DNA of 64,000 bases from an uncultured Lactobacillaceae bacterium (lineage in GTDB: Bacteria; Bacillota; Bacilli; Lactobacillales; Lactobacillaceae). The position numbers were made by a program, and so were the translations under genes. This document shows positions 8,720-18,550 of the stretch, piece after piece; positions within the stretch are counted from its first letter, which is position 1, and each line of letters begins with the position of its first letter. The stretch spans positions 1-64,000 of the forward strand of contig CALYPJ010000005.1 of NCBI GenBank assembly GCA_945273735.1. Reading direction: 5' to 3'. The notes below the pieces were generated by a model that was not told the origin of the DNA, did no database searches, and saw nothing but the letters and a program-made list of their open reading frames with translations.

Positions 8720-9679
8720 ATGTGGAAGACAATTTTACGGCGAATTTTGTTGATGATCCCTCAGATTATAATTTTAAGTTTATTAGTATTTTTTGTTGCT
8801 AAATTAATGCCTGGGGATCCATTTAGTGGCAAAATTAATCCTAATACTGATCCTAAGACGATTGAAGCATTAAAACATCAGTTGGGGCTTTATGATCCAC
8901 CATTAGTACAGTATGGTCATTGGGTTCAAAATATTTTTAGAGGTGATTTTGGCCAAAGTTACACATATAATAGACCGGTTTTAGGCTTAATTGGGGAACG
9001 TGCTGCTAATACTTTTTGGTTAGGTTTATTAACAGCTGTTTTAACTTATACAGTTGCAATTCCTTTAGGTTTGATTGCCGGAAAAAATGAAGGAAAATGG
9101 CCGGATCGCGTTATTGCCTTCTATAATTTTGTTGTTAATTCTGTACCACCTTTCGCTATTTATTTGATTTTTTTAATACTGTTTTCATTTATTCTTAAAA
9201 TTTTTCCTTCAACCGGAACTGTTTCAGCAAGCGCTCACGGTTTTGTTCAGATCTTCTTTTCACGAATTTATCACATGATTTTACCGGCAATAGCAATGAT
9301 GCTTTCGGGGACGACGGCAATCGTTCAGTATTTGCGTTCTGGAATTATTGATAATACCAAAGAAGATTATGTACGAACGGCAAGAGCAAAAGGAGTTCCG
9401 GAAAAAGTTATTTTCCGAAAACATATTCTTCGAAATGCTTTTCTTCCAATTGCTTCTTCTTTAGGAGGAACAATTACCGGACTTTTAAGTGGTGCTATCG
9501 TTGCTGAAAGCATATTTTCTTATCCAGGGATGGGACAATTATTCTTACAATCTGTTAATAGTCGCGATTATTCAGTAATGATTACTTTAACTTTATTGTT
9601 TGGAATATTGACCTTGTTGGGGAATTTATTGTCAGATATTATCATGAGTATAGTTGATCCTCGGATCAGAATTCAGTAG
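8720..9679 (+). CDS. oppB: Oligopeptide ABC transporter permease OppB
   Basis: This 319-aa inner-membrane permease forms half of the peptide channel. It begins with a hydrophobic helix containing IPQIIILSLLVFFVAKLMPGDPF, the usual OppB/DppB start, followed by further membrane segments. The cytoplasmic EAA-like loop is visible as DYVRTARAKGVPEKVIFRKHILRNAFLP, where it contacts the ATPases. The conserved tail DIIMSIVDPRIRI ends the protein. A strong AAGGAGG site lies in the end of oppF. Confidence 0.93.
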   Translation: MWKTILRRILLMIPQIIILSLLVFFVAKLMPGDPFSGKINPNTDPKTIEALKHQLGLYDPPLVQYGHWVQNIFRGDFGQSYTYNRPVLGLIGERAANTFWLGLLTAVLTYTVAIPLGLIAGKNEGKWPDRVIAFYNFVVNSVPPFAIYLIFLILFSFILKIFPSTGTVSASAHGFVQIFFSRIYHMILPAIAMMLSGTTAIVQYLRSGIIDNTKEDYVRTARAKGVPEKVIFRKHILRNAFLPIASSLGGTITGLLSGAIVAESIFSYPGMGQLFLQSVNSRDYSVMITLTLLFGILTLLGNLLSDIIMSIVDPRIRIQ

Positions 9680-9687
9680 GTGTAGAA

Positions 9688-10608
9688 ATGGCAGAAGTAG
9701 AAAAAAGTAAATTAGAAAATCAAAAAGATTTAGGAAATGAAGAAGTAACTCCTTCTACTTTAAAAACAATTTATCGTGAAATTATTCATGATAAGTGGGC
9801 AATGGTTTCTCTATTTGTTGCTTTATTTATAATTTTATTTTCAATTATTGGGTCTTTTTTTATTAACCAAGATAAATTACTTACAGTAGATATTTTTAAT
9901 GCCTGGTTGAAACCAGGACAAGCTGGCCATATTCTAGGAACTGAAAATTCAGGTTATGATATTTTAGGCTTTTTAATTGTTGGAGCCCGTAATTCAATTT
10001 TAATGGGCATTGCTTTAGCCATTTTAATTGAGAGTATTGGCATATTTGTTGGTTTTATCAGTGCTTACTATGGAGGAATAGTTGATTTAATTATTATGCG
10101 TATTGTCGATTTCTTTATGATTATTCCTCAAACTATGGCGGTAATTACAATTGTTTCAATTTGGAAAAACTATACTCCGGTAAATCTTGTACTTCTAATG
10201 GCAGCCATGTCTTGGATGTCTACTACTCGGTTAATGCGCTCTTTAGCTTTATCTCAGCGTGATCGAGATTATGTACTAGCCTCAAAAACTTCAGGAACCG
10301 GTAATTTTAAAATTATTTTTCGGGAGATTTTACCAAATATTTCTACTTTTATTATTACTGACTTTACTTTAACGCTTGCAAGTATGATTGGTTTTGAAGT
10401 TACTCTTAGTTATTTAGGTTTTGGCTTGCCAGACAAAGTACCAAGTATTGGAACTTTAATTGGCTATGCTGGTGACACTAACTATATGTTAACTTACCCA
10501 TGGGGATGGTTACCTGCTTTGATTACTTTAGTAATTTTAACAGTAAGTATTAATTTCTTTGGACAAGCTTTGCGACGGGCAGCAGATGCACGACAAAGAA
10601 CAGCTTAG
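9688..10608 (+). CDS. oppC: Oligopeptide ABC transporter permease OppC
   Basis: This 306-aa permease is the partner of OppB. A charged N-terminus (about 40 residues) leads into the first membrane helix. The HILGTENSGYDILG segment corresponds to the HPFGTDxxGRD motif of OppC/DppC proteins, here with altered residues. The EAA loop reads RDYVLASKTSGTGNFKIIFREILPN. About six membrane segments are expected. It sits eight bases after oppB; oppA follows after a promoter-containing gap. Confidence 0.92.
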   Translation: MAEVEKSKLENQKDLGNEEVTPSTLKTIYREIIHDKWAMVSLFVALFIILFSIIGSFFINQDKLLTVDIFNAWLKPGQAGHILGTENSGYDILGFLIVGARNSILMGIALAILIESIGIFVGFISAYYGGIVDLIIMRIVDFFMIIPQTMAVITIVSIWKNYTPVNLVLLMAAMSWMSTTRLMRSLALSQRDRDYVLASKTSGTGNFKIIFREILPNISTFIITDFTLTLASMIGFEVTLSYLGFGLPDKVPSIGTLIGYAGDTNYMLTYPWGWLPALITLVILTVSINFFGQALRRAADARQRTA

Positions 10609-10619
10609 CTTTAAAACGT

Positions 10620-10648
10620 TTGTAATTTTATTCAAAAACTGGTATAGT
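10620..10648 (+). promoter_or_regulatory. Promoter of oppA
   Basis: TTGTAA and TATAGT are spaced by 17 bases, a close match to the sigma-A consensus, in the gap between oppC and oppA. Such an internal promoter would give extra expression of the binding protein, which is needed in excess over the permease. Confidence 0.75.
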
Positions 10649-10682
10649 ACTTTTAAAATTTAATTTGTTGGGAGATGAATTT

Positions 10683-12473
10683 ATGATTAAGCTTAAAAAG
10701 ATATTAAGCGCTGGAGTTACTCTTTTAGCTACAACGATGATGGTGGCTTGTGGTTCTAGTAACTCAAGTAGTTCTTCAAGTAGCAGTAGTACAAAAAATA
10801 CTGATACGAATTCAGCGAAAGTAACATTTAAAACTGATTCAAAAAAAGGTGATTCTAAGGGTGGAGATTTAAAAGTTGCGGAAATTAATGATACCCCTTT
10901 TTCTGCGGATTGGTTGCCAGAAATACAAACAAGTGCAGTTGATGAACATATAATGAGATGGGCTAGTGAAAGCCTTTTTAAAACTGATGATAATTTTAAT
11001 ATTCAAGATGGTGGTCCTGCTAATATTAAATTTGATGATAAGGCAAAAACCGCTACAATTACAATTAATCCTAAATTGAAGTGGTCTGATGGTAAGAAAG
11101 TTATTGCTAAAGACTTAGAATATCCTTATGAGATTATTGGTAATAAAGATACAGAATCTGAACGTTATAACGATCAGTATGAAAATATTGAAGGTATGAA
11201 AGAATACCATGAAGGCAAAGCTAAAACAATTTCTGGAATTACTTATCCAAAAGGTGAGGATGGAGATAGTATCGTTATTCACTTTAAAGAAATTAAAACA
11301 GGAATGGATGTTTCTGGTAATGGTTGGTATTCTGAAAATGCGGAACCTTACCATTATTTAAAAGATGTAGCTTTTAAAGATTTAAAAGCTTCTAAGCAAA
11401 ATAAAGTTGCTCCATTGTTTTTTGGACCTTATAAAGTAAAACATATTGTAGGTGGTCAATCTGTAACTTTTGAACCTAATGAAGAATATTATCGCGGGAA
11501 ACCAAAATTAGACAGTGTTACTGTATCAATTGTTAATCCGGCAACTTTAACACAGCAAATTAAAGCTCATAAATTTGATATTATCCAAGTTAGATCAAGC
11601 AATTGGAAAAGTGTAAAAAATACTAGTGGATATAATTATTTAGGTGTTAAACCTATGGAGTATACTTATTTAGCCTTTAGAGTTGGTTCTCTTGATCGAG
11701 TTAAGAATGTTAATACCGAAAACCCAAAAGCTAAAATGGGAAATCAAAATTTACGACAAGCAATGGCTTATGCAATGAATGTTGATCAAGTAGTTGATAA
11801 ATTCTCTAACGGATTGGGTTATCGTGATACTACTCTGATTCCTACTGCATTTGGTGAATTTCATGATTCTAAAGCCAAAGGATTTCCATATGACCCAGCT
11901 AAAGCTAAGAAATTGTTAGATGATGCTGGTTATAAGATGGGCAAAGATGGTTACCGAACGGATCCTAAGGGTAAAGATTTAACTATAACATTTGCTGCGA
12001 TGTCTGGTAAGCCAGAGCAGCAAGCTATTGTAAATAATTATATTCAAAAATGGAAAGAAGTTGGTTTAAAAGTTAAATTATTAAATGGTAAATTAACTGA
12101 ATTTAATTCATTTTATGATAATTTGAAGAGCACAAGTCAAGGTAATATTGATGTGTTCATGGCTGCTTGGTCTCTTTCTAGTGAACCTAGCGCAGCTGCT
12201 TCGATGTGGTCATCAAACCAACCAATGAACTTTTCAAGATTTAGTAGTAAAACTAATGATAAGTTAATTAGAGATGTACAATCTCAAGCTTCAGCAACAA
12301 ATCATGATCATTTTGTTAAGTCAATGATTAAATGGCAAGATAATATGAATAAAGAAGCATATATTGTTCCTTTAGATCGTGCTTATAATGTTTATGCTGT
12401 AAATAAAAAAGTTGAAAATTATTCAAGAAAATTAGCATTTAATGATTATTATAATGTTGGTTTAAGTAAGTAA
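10683..12473 (+). CDS. oppA: Oligopeptide-binding lipoprotein OppA
   Basis: This 596-aa extracytoplasmic solute-binding protein (SBP family 5) delivers peptides to OppBCDF. The ATG at 10683 is preceded by GGGAGA; an in-frame TTG 18 bases earlier is rejected. The signal peptide MIKLKKILSAGVTLLATTMM ends in VAC, giving a lipid-modified Cys. A serine-rich linker follows (GSSNSSSSSSSSS), probably spanning the wall near the membrane. The core has NPKLKWSDGKKV early and NQNLRQAMAYAMNVDQV in the middle, both typical of family 5. It ends at a clear terminator, closing the opp cluster. Confidence 0.93.
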   Translation: MIKLKKILSAGVTLLATTMMVACGSSNSSSSSSSSSTKNTDTNSAKVTFKTDSKKGDSKGGDLKVAEINDTPFSADWLPEIQTSAVDEHIMRWASESLFKTDDNFNIQDGGPANIKFDDKAKTATITINPKLKWSDGKKVIAKDLEYPYEIIGNKDTESERYNDQYENIEGMKEYHEGKAKTISGITYPKGEDGDSIVIHFKEIKTGMDVSGNGWYSENAEPYHYLKDVAFKDLKASKQNKVAPLFFGPYKVKHIVGGQSVTFEPNEEYYRGKPKLDSVTVSIVNPATLTQQIKAHKFDIIQVRSSNWKSVKNTSGYNYLGVKPMEYTYLAFRVGSLDRVKNVNTENPKAKMGNQNLRQAMAYAMNVDQVVDKFSNGLGYRDTTLIPTAFGEFHDSKAKGFPYDPAKAKKLLDDAGYKMGKDGYRTDPKGKDLTITFAAMSGKPEQQAIVNNYIQKWKEVGLKVKLLNGKLTEFNSFYDNLKSTSQGNIDVFMAAWSLSSEPSAAASMWSSNQPMNFSRFSSKTNDKLIRDVQSQASATNHDHFVKSMIKWQDNMNKEAYIVPLDRAYNVYAVNKKVENYSRKLAFNDYYNVGLSK

Positions 12474-12497
12474 ATTTAATTTAGTTGTTTAAATTAT

Positions 12498-12537
12498 AAA
12501 AACCAGGCTTTAATTTAAAAGTAACTGGTTTTTTTTA
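12498..12537 (+). terminator. Intrinsic terminator after oppA
   Basis: AAAAACCAG and CTGGTTTTT pair around an 18-base AT-rich loop and run into eight or more T. It lies 25 bases after the oppA stop. Confidence 0.75.
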
Positions 12538-12591
12538 TATATTAAAAAAAGTATAAAACTTTGAAAAGAAAAGTAATAACAGTTTTTATCC

Positions 12592-12620
12592 TTTAATGTC
12601 GCCCTTTATTCTTGTATAAT
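12592..12620 (+). promoter_or_regulatory. Promoter of rnc, predicted to give a leaderless mRNA
   Basis: A perfect TATAAT ends seven bases before the rnc ATG, with a weak TTTAAT -35 at 17-base spacing. Transcription would begin on or next to the start codon. There is no Shine-Dalgarno sequence in the TTTTCACT between the box and the ATG. Confidence 0.55.
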
Positions 12621-12627
12621 TTTCACT

Positions 12628-13341
12628 ATGGATACTAAAAATAAGCGAATAATAAAATTACAAAATAAATTAACAAAATGTTTTGGTATTACAGTTAATT
12701 ATGACCTGTTAGTTCAGGCCATGTCCCATACGAGTTATGTAAATGAAATGAATGAAGACCGCTCAATGAGTTATGAAAAATTAGAATTTTTAGGAGATGC
12801 AATTTTACAGTTTGTAATTACGGCCTACATTTATAGAAATTATCCCGATTTTGACGAAGGTGAATTAACTCGCTTTCGAGCTAATATTGTTCAATCAGCT
12901 AGTTTAAGTCAATTTTCTTTGGAAATTGGCTTGGATCAGGCAGTGTTGCTTGGACAGGGAGAGTTAAAAAACAGTGGTAATCACCGCCGTTCTTTAATGG
13001 AGGATATATTTGAATCCCTTTTAGGAGCAATATACTTAAGTTCGGGTTTAGAAGCTGTTACCAAATTTTTGAATGAAACGATTATTAAAGATATTAAAAA
13101 CGGTAATTTAAAAGTTAATGTTGATTATAAAACAGCTTTACAAGAATTATTGCAAGAAGACGGAACTATTAAGATTGAATATATTCCCCATGATCATCCA
13201 GATCAAAGAAAAGATTGGGCAACTGATCTTTTTGTTAATGGTAAATTGATAAGTAGTGGTGTAGGACATAATCGTAAATTAGCTGAACAAGAAGCAGCAA
13301 AAGTGGCTTTAGCTAAAATAAATGCGAATAAGGGTAAGTAA
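12628..13341 (+). CDS. rnc: Ribonuclease III
   Basis: This 237-aa double-strand-specific endonuclease processes rRNA and structured mRNAs. The catalytic signature YEKLEFLGDAILQF is near residue 50, and the second acidic group lies in MEDIFESLLGAIYL. A C-terminal dsRNA-binding domain begins at DYKTALQELLQEDG and ends with RKLAEQEAAKVALAKI. No ribosome site precedes the ATG, and a TATAAT box sits immediately before it. No later in-frame start with a better site would preserve the domain. rnc-smc-ftsY is the usual order, and smc begins three bases downstream. Confidence 0.95.
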   Translation: MDTKNKRIIKLQNKLTKCFGITVNYDLLVQAMSHTSYVNEMNEDRSMSYEKLEFLGDAILQFVITAYIYRNYPDFDEGELTRFRANIVQSASLSQFSLEIGLDQAVLLGQGELKNSGNHRRSLMEDIFESLLGAIYLSSGLEAVTKFLNETIIKDIKNGNLKVNVDYKTALQELLQEDGTIKIEYIPHDHPDQRKDWATDLFVNGKLISSGVGHNRKLAEQEAAKVALAKINANKGK

Positions 13342-13344
13342 TAT

Positions 13345-16300
13345 TTGTTTTTAAAAACTTTAACTTTAACTGGTTTTAAATCTTTTCAAAAGAAAACAAC
13401 TATTGATTTTGATTCAAGAATAAATGGGATTATTGGACCAAATGGATCTGGTAAAAGTAATCTTATTGAAGCTATTCAATTTGCAATGGGGGAACAATCC
13501 GGAAAGAGTTTGCGTGGTAATACAATGAAAGATATTATCTTTTCTGGTTCGCAAACTGAAAAAGCACTTAATCGAGCTAAAGTACAGTTGGTTTTGGATA
13601 ATAGTAACCGTTTACTAAAAGATTATGGTGATTTAGTAACTATAAGTCGTATTTTATATCGTGATGGTACCTCAGAATATGAGATTAACGGTCAAAAGGT
13701 AAGACAAAAGGATGTACAAGCATTATTTTTTAGTGCGGGATTAGGTCGGGATACTTTAGCTTTTATAACCCAAGGAAAAGTTCAAAAAATTATTGATAGT
13801 GATCCGGTAGCCCGGCGTGGCGTGTTTGAAGAAGTTGCTGGGGTTTATAAATATAAATTAAATCGTCGTGAAGCCGTAAATAATTTAGAATCAACGGATT
13901 TTGAAGTTCAACGATTAAAAGACCTGCTTTTAGAATTAAATAATAATTTAAAACCACTTGAAAGTGAAAGCAAACGAGCAACTGAGTATGCAAATTTAAA
14001 AGATTTATATGATCGAATTAATCTTTACGGTATTGTTGCTAAAATTAAGAAAATTGTTTTAGAACGTGATCAAAAAATTGAATTACAAAAGAAATTAGAA
14101 AAAGAAAATCATCAATATCAAGAGAATATATCAACAGTTAAAACTCAAATTACTGCTGAACAAAATAAAGAGCATGAATATCAAGAAAATCTGGATCATC
14201 TTCAGCAAAAATTGGTTACCTTAATTAAAAGCCGTGATCAAGTCAATTCTAAGCATCAAGTATTACTTACAAAAAAATCTCAAAATGAAGCTCAAATAGT
14301 TGAATTAAATAATCATTTACTTTCTTTAAGAAAAGAAGCTTTGTTAATTAATGAACAACAAGAGAAAGTTAAGAAAGATTTAGAAGAAATTGAGCCAAAA
14401 TTAAATTTGAAGTTTCAAAAACAAACCGATCTTAATTCAATTTCAGGTAAAGATTTAGAGTCATTAAATCAAGAATTAGCTAGTTTAAAAGAACAATATT
14501 TTGATTTATTAAATAAGAAAACTAATTTGAGAAATAAACTTAATTTAATAGAAAACGAAGTAAATTCTAGAAATAAAATAATTGCTAATTATCAAAAAAG
14601 AATTCAAGAAAAAAATTTAATTTTAACGGATTTAAAACAACAAAAGATAAATTTTGAACAAAAAATTAAAGACAGTCAAAAGGTGCTTTCACAACTTCAA
14701 AAGTCTTTAGCTAATATTAACCAAAAACTTCAAGGTTTTAAAATAAGGCAAGAGAAGTTAAAACAACAACTTTCAATAAAACAAAATGATCAACAGATTC
14801 TGCAAACCCAAGTTAATGAATTGGCTAATCAAGAACGTTCACTTAATGGCTTTTTTGATGGAGTTAAAGTGATTATAAAAAATGCTGATAAAATTGGGGG
14901 AATTGTTGGGACTATTTTTCAATTAGTTCAAGTTCCCGAGAAATATCAAACAGCATTATCTGAAGCTTTGGGTACTCGTTTTCAAAATATAGTAACTGTA
15001 GATGAAGCTGCCGCTAAACGGGCCATTGCTTTTTTAAAAGTGGCAAATAAAGGACGTGCTACTTTTTATCCATTAGATCGGATTAAAGCTCAGGAATTAA
15101 ATCACAATGTTAAAGAAAAATTAAATCAAGAAGAGGGTTTTTTAGGAGTGGCTTTAGATTTAATTGAATTTAATCCGCAATATCGTTCAGTTATTTCTAA
15201 TTTTTTTGGAAAGTTACTAATTGCAAATGATCTAGATGCAGCTACTAATTTATCCCATTTAATGCAAAGTCGTTATCGAATTGTAACTTTGGCTGGAGAT
15301 TTAATTAATATCGGCGGTTCTTTGACTGGAGGTAAGTCGAACAAACGTCATGATTATTTTCGTAAAAGTGAAATTACAGAAAAAAAGAAATTAATTGTTC
15401 ATTGTCAACAAGAAATTTTGGTTAATCAAAACAAGTTAAAAAACCTACAAAATGAGCAACAAGAACTTTTAACTAGCTTATCACACATAAATGAACAAAT
15501 TAGACAAGTAAATCTTGATTTATCTAAATTAAATCAGGATTTAACTAGTGTTATAACACAAGAAAAAAGTATCAAAGACCAAACAACTGAATTAAATCTG
15601 GAGATTGCCGAGCAAAACCGTAATATAACTGACTCTCAAGAAATAATTAATTTTCAAGATCAGTTGAAAATCAATGCTAGTGAAATTACAAAAATGGATC
15701 AGCAGATGACAGTAATTAATAATCAAATTGAACAACAATTACAGGCAGATGTTGCTGGCAAGCAAAGTAAGTTAGAAGCAGAGATTGCTACTTTAAGGGA
15801 GCGAAAACTCAATTTTCAACAACGGTTAAAAGATTTTTTAACCCAGCAAAGTAAAAATCAAGAAGAACAAGTAGCGGATCAAAAGAAAGTTAACAATTTA
15901 CAAAGACAGAATCTTGAAATTACAGCTAATTTGAAGGTCACTTCAAATCAATTAAAAGAATTTACTAAAAGTGAAACTGATTTAAATCAGCATAAAGAAA
16001 CTTTGATTGCTCAGCAGCAAATTTTAAAAGTTAGACAAGAGGAGTTGGCAAAGCAATTAAGTCAACATCAACAGCTTTTTGCTAAAATTGAAAAGTCCTT
16101 AAATGATTTGGGTATGCAATCAGCACGTTTTAAAATACAGTTAGATAATTTATTAGATAATTTAGCAAATGATTATGAAATGAGCTATGAAGCTGCACAA
16201 AAAGCAGTTTTAGAGCATGAATTAACTAGTGAAGAGTTAAAAATTGATCCAAAAAAATTACAGAAACAATTACGAGATTTTGGGAATGTAAATTTAGCGG

Positions 16301-16893
16301 CAGTTAATGAATATCAAAAATTAAAAGAACGAGTTGATTTTTCTCAAAAACAACTCAAAGATGTCCAGCAAGCTAGAATTGAATTACAAGAATCGATTGA
16401 CCAATTAGATGAACAAGTGCGGCATTTATTTAAAAAGGCTTTTGATACTGTAAATCAGGCTTTTCAAGAAATTTATCCCATTATGTTTAGTGGTGGAAAT
16501 GCAGAATTAAAATTGACGGAACCTGAGGATTTATTGCATACTGGAGTTGAGATTATAGCTGCTCCTGCTGGAAAAAAAAGCCGGTCTTTAAGTTTGCTTT
16601 CTGGTGGAGAAAAATCATTAAGTGCAATTACCTTGCTTTTTGCCATAATAAAAGTTAGTACAGTTCCTTTTTCAATTCTTGACGAAGTTGAAGCAGCTTT
16701 AGATGAAGCAAACGTTGATCGTTTTAGTCAGTATTTAGAAACTCTAAACAGCAAAACTCAATTCATAGTAATTACTCATCGTCGTTCAACAATGAGGGCG
16801 GCGCAAAGACTTTTTGGTGTAACTATGGTTGGAACAGGAATTTCAAAAATAGTATCGGTAAGATTAGATGGTGAACTTATCAATAAGGAGTAA
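13345..16893 (+). CDS. smc: Chromosome segregation protein SMC
   Basis: This 1182-aa condensin ATPase, with ScpA/ScpB, compacts and segregates the chromosome. The N-terminal head has Walker A GPNGSGKSN. Two long Gln/Lys/Glu-rich coiled coils flank a hinge (about residues 510-660, containing GGIVGTIFQLVQVPEKYQTA). The C-terminal head carries the signature LSLLSGGEKSLSAI and Walker B FSILDEVEAALDEANV. The start is TTG, giving FLKTLTLTGFKSF, which matches the family N-terminus. The coding region is rich in CAA/AAA repeats, as expected of an AT-rich coiled coil. Confidence 0.96.
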   Translation: MFLKTLTLTGFKSFQKKTTIDFDSRINGIIGPNGSGKSNLIEAIQFAMGEQSGKSLRGNTMKDIIFSGSQTEKALNRAKVQLVLDNSNRLLKDYGDLVTISRILYRDGTSEYEINGQKVRQKDVQALFFSAGLGRDTLAFITQGKVQKIIDSDPVARRGVFEEVAGVYKYKLNRREAVNNLESTDFEVQRLKDLLLELNNNLKPLESESKRATEYANLKDLYDRINLYGIVAKIKKIVLERDQKIELQKKLEKENHQYQENISTVKTQITAEQNKEHEYQENLDHLQQKLVTLIKSRDQVNSKHQVLLTKKSQNEAQIVELNNHLLSLRKEALLINEQQEKVKKDLEEIEPKLNLKFQKQTDLNSISGKDLESLNQELASLKEQYFDLLNKKTNLRNKLNLIENEVNSRNKIIANYQKRIQEKNLILTDLKQQKINFEQKIKDSQKVLSQLQKSLANINQKLQGFKIRQEKLKQQLSIKQNDQQILQTQVNELANQERSLNGFFDGVKVIIKNADKIGGIVGTIFQLVQVPEKYQTALSEALGTRFQNIVTVDEAAAKRAIAFLKVANKGRATFYPLDRIKAQELNHNVKEKLNQEEGFLGVALDLIEFNPQYRSVISNFFGKLLIANDLDAATNLSHLMQSRYRIVTLAGDLINIGGSLTGGKSNKRHDYFRKSEITEKKKLIVHCQQEILVNQNKLKNLQNEQQELLTSLSHINEQIRQVNLDLSKLNQDLTSVITQEKSIKDQTTELNLEIAEQNRNITDSQEIINFQDQLKINASEITKMDQQMTVINNQIEQQLQADVAGKQSKLEAEIATLRERKLNFQQRLKDFLTQQSKNQEEQVADQKKVNNLQRQNLEITANLKVTSNQLKEFTKSETDLNQHKETLIAQQQILKVRQEELAKQLSQHQQLFAKIEKSLNDLGMQSARFKIQLDNLLDNLANDYEMSYEAAQKAVLEHELTSEELKIDPKKLQKQLRDFGNVNLAAVNEYQKLKERVDFSQKQLKDVQQARIELQESIDQLDEQVRHLFKKAFDTVNQAFQEIYPIMFSGGNAELKLTEPEDLLHTGVEIIAAPAGKKSRSLSLLSGGEKSLSAITLLFAIIKVSTVPFSILDEVEAALDEANVDRFSQYLETLNSKTQFIVITHRRSTMRAAQRLFGVTMVGTGISKIVSVRLDGELINKE

Positions 16894-16895
16894 AA

Positions 16896-18221
16896 ATGGG
16901 ATTATTTGATCGCTTAAAAAAATCACTTTTTGGGAATAAATCAACTGAAGAAGAATCTCAAACTACAGATGAATTAAAAGATTCTAATGATCTTGATAGC
17001 TTGCAAGAGCAAGATAAAGTTGATAGTAAAGAAATTAAAAAAAATGAAAATAATTTAACAGCGTCTGAAGAAAAAAAAGCAATTAATCAGAATGAGTCAG
17101 AATTTACAAGTGATATTAATCAATCTGTCGATACTCAAAATAATATTCATGAGTCTGAACAGTCGTCAAATATAGATACAGTAGATAGTGATTTTAACAA
17201 AAAAACTCAAGAAACTTTTGATAAAGAAAATGTTAGTGATGAATCATTATCTAAAGTCGATTCTAAAGATGTAGCAATGACTAAAACTAATGATTCTAAC
17301 GCTAAATACGATTTAGGTTTAAAGAAATCACGAAATAGTTTTGCTACAAAATTTAATCATTTTTTAGCAAATTTTCGTAGTATTGACCAAGATTTTTTTG
17401 ATAATTTAGAAGATTTTTTAATTGAATCTGATGTTGGTTATGAATTGGCTATGAAATTATCGGATCAATTAAAAGAAATGGTTAAAGAGGAAAACCTCAA
17501 AACAAAAAAAGAAATTGGTCAAGCTATTATTGCTTATTTAATTAATAGCTACGATGTTGATAATGCGGCTAAAAATTTAAATTATCACGAAGGTTTAAAT
17601 ATATATCTTTTTGTTGGAGTTAATGGTGCTGGTAAAACTACAACAATTGGTAAATTAGCTAATCGCTTTATCAAAAGAGGTAAAAAAGTAATTTTAGTTG
17701 CTGGTGATACTTTTAGGGCAGGAGCTACTGAACAATTGGATCTTTGGGCTCAAAAAACAGGAGCTCAAATTATTAAAGGTAAATCCAATCAAGATCCAGC
17801 TTCTTTAGTTTATGAAGGAATTCATCAAGCAAAAATCGAGAATGCTGATTATTTAATGATAGACACCGCTGGTCGCTTACAGAATAAAGTTAATTTAATG
17901 AATGAATTAGATAAAATTAAGCGAACAATTAAAAAGGAATCAGGTAGTGATCCAACGGAAACTTTATTAGTTATTGATGCAACTACTGGTCAAAATGGTT
18001 TGAATCAAGCTAAAGAATTTAATCAAGTTACTAAATTAACTGGTTTAGTTTTAAGTAAACTAGATGGTACTGCAAAGGGTGGCATTGTCTTACAAATTAA
18101 AAAATCATTGAATATTCCAGTTAAATTGGTTGGTTTAGGAGAAAAAGTCGATGATTTAGTTGATTTTGATCCAGAAGAATTTATGCGCGGTTTCTTTAAA
18201 GGAATTTTAGAAACATCATGA
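16896..18221 (+). CDS. ftsY: Signal recognition particle receptor FtsY
   Basis: This 441-aa GTPase docks the SRP-ribosome complex at the membrane. Residues 1 to about 140 are a low-complexity, Ser/Asp/Glu/Asn-rich acidic region typical of FtsY in this group. The NG domain follows with GVNGAGKTTTIGKLA, DTFRAGATEQL, MIDTAGR and TKLDGTAKGG. The GTPase elements are complete. It starts two bases after smc and its stop overlaps the ylxM start (ATGA), so ftsY, ylxM and ffh, all parts of the targeting pathway, are probably co-translated. Confidence 0.96.
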   Translation: MGLFDRLKKSLFGNKSTEEESQTTDELKDSNDLDSLQEQDKVDSKEIKKNENNLTASEEKKAINQNESEFTSDINQSVDTQNNIHESEQSSNIDTVDSDFNKKTQETFDKENVSDESLSKVDSKDVAMTKTNDSNAKYDLGLKKSRNSFATKFNHFLANFRSIDQDFFDNLEDFLIESDVGYELAMKLSDQLKEMVKEENLKTKKEIGQAIIAYLINSYDVDNAAKNLNYHEGLNIYLFVGVNGAGKTTTIGKLANRFIKRGKKVILVAGDTFRAGATEQLDLWAQKTGAQIIKGKSNQDPASLVYEGIHQAKIENADYLMIDTAGRLQNKVNLMNELDKIKRTIKKESGSDPTETLLVIDATTGQNGLNQAKEFNQVTKLTGLVLSKLDGTAKGGIVLQIKKSLNIPVKLVGLGEKVDDLVDFDPEEFMRGFFKGILETS

Positions 18222-18550
18222 AATTTGCTGATAAAATTCGAATTACTCGTTTAATTGATGTATATGGTGGTTTGTTAACTCAAAAGCAACTGGATTATTT
18301 GATTTTTTATTATGATGAAGATTTATCATTGAATGAAATTGGTGAGTATTTTAAAATAAGTCGGCAAGCTGTTTCGGAAAATTTACGTCGTTCTGTGCAA
18401 CAATTAGAAAATTATGAAAATAAAGTTGGACTACTTTCCCGATTAGATCAATTAGATAACTTATTGAATAAAATAGAAAATATGAATTCTTCTACCCCAA
18501 AGTTAGTAAAAGAAATTCGAAAAATTATGGATTTTGAGAGAGGTAATTAA
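18218..18550 (+). CDS. ylxM: YlxM/p13-like DNA-binding protein (UPF0122)
   Basis: This small protein of 110 aa has a sigma-70 region 4-like helix-turn-helix: YGGLLTQKQLDYLIFYYDEDLSLNEIGEYFKISRQAVSENLRRS. UPF0122 members are always next to ffh or ftsY and are thought to regulate or assist the SRP pathway; in streptococci YlxM has been reported to bind SRP components. The C-terminal part is helical. It overlaps ftsY by four bases at its start and ffh by one base at its end. Confidence 0.9.
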   Translation: MKFADKIRITRLIDVYGGLLTQKQLDYLIFYYDEDLSLNEIGEYFKISRQAVSENLRRSVQQLENYENKVGLLSRLDQLDNLLNKIENMNSSTPKLVKEIRKIMDFERGN

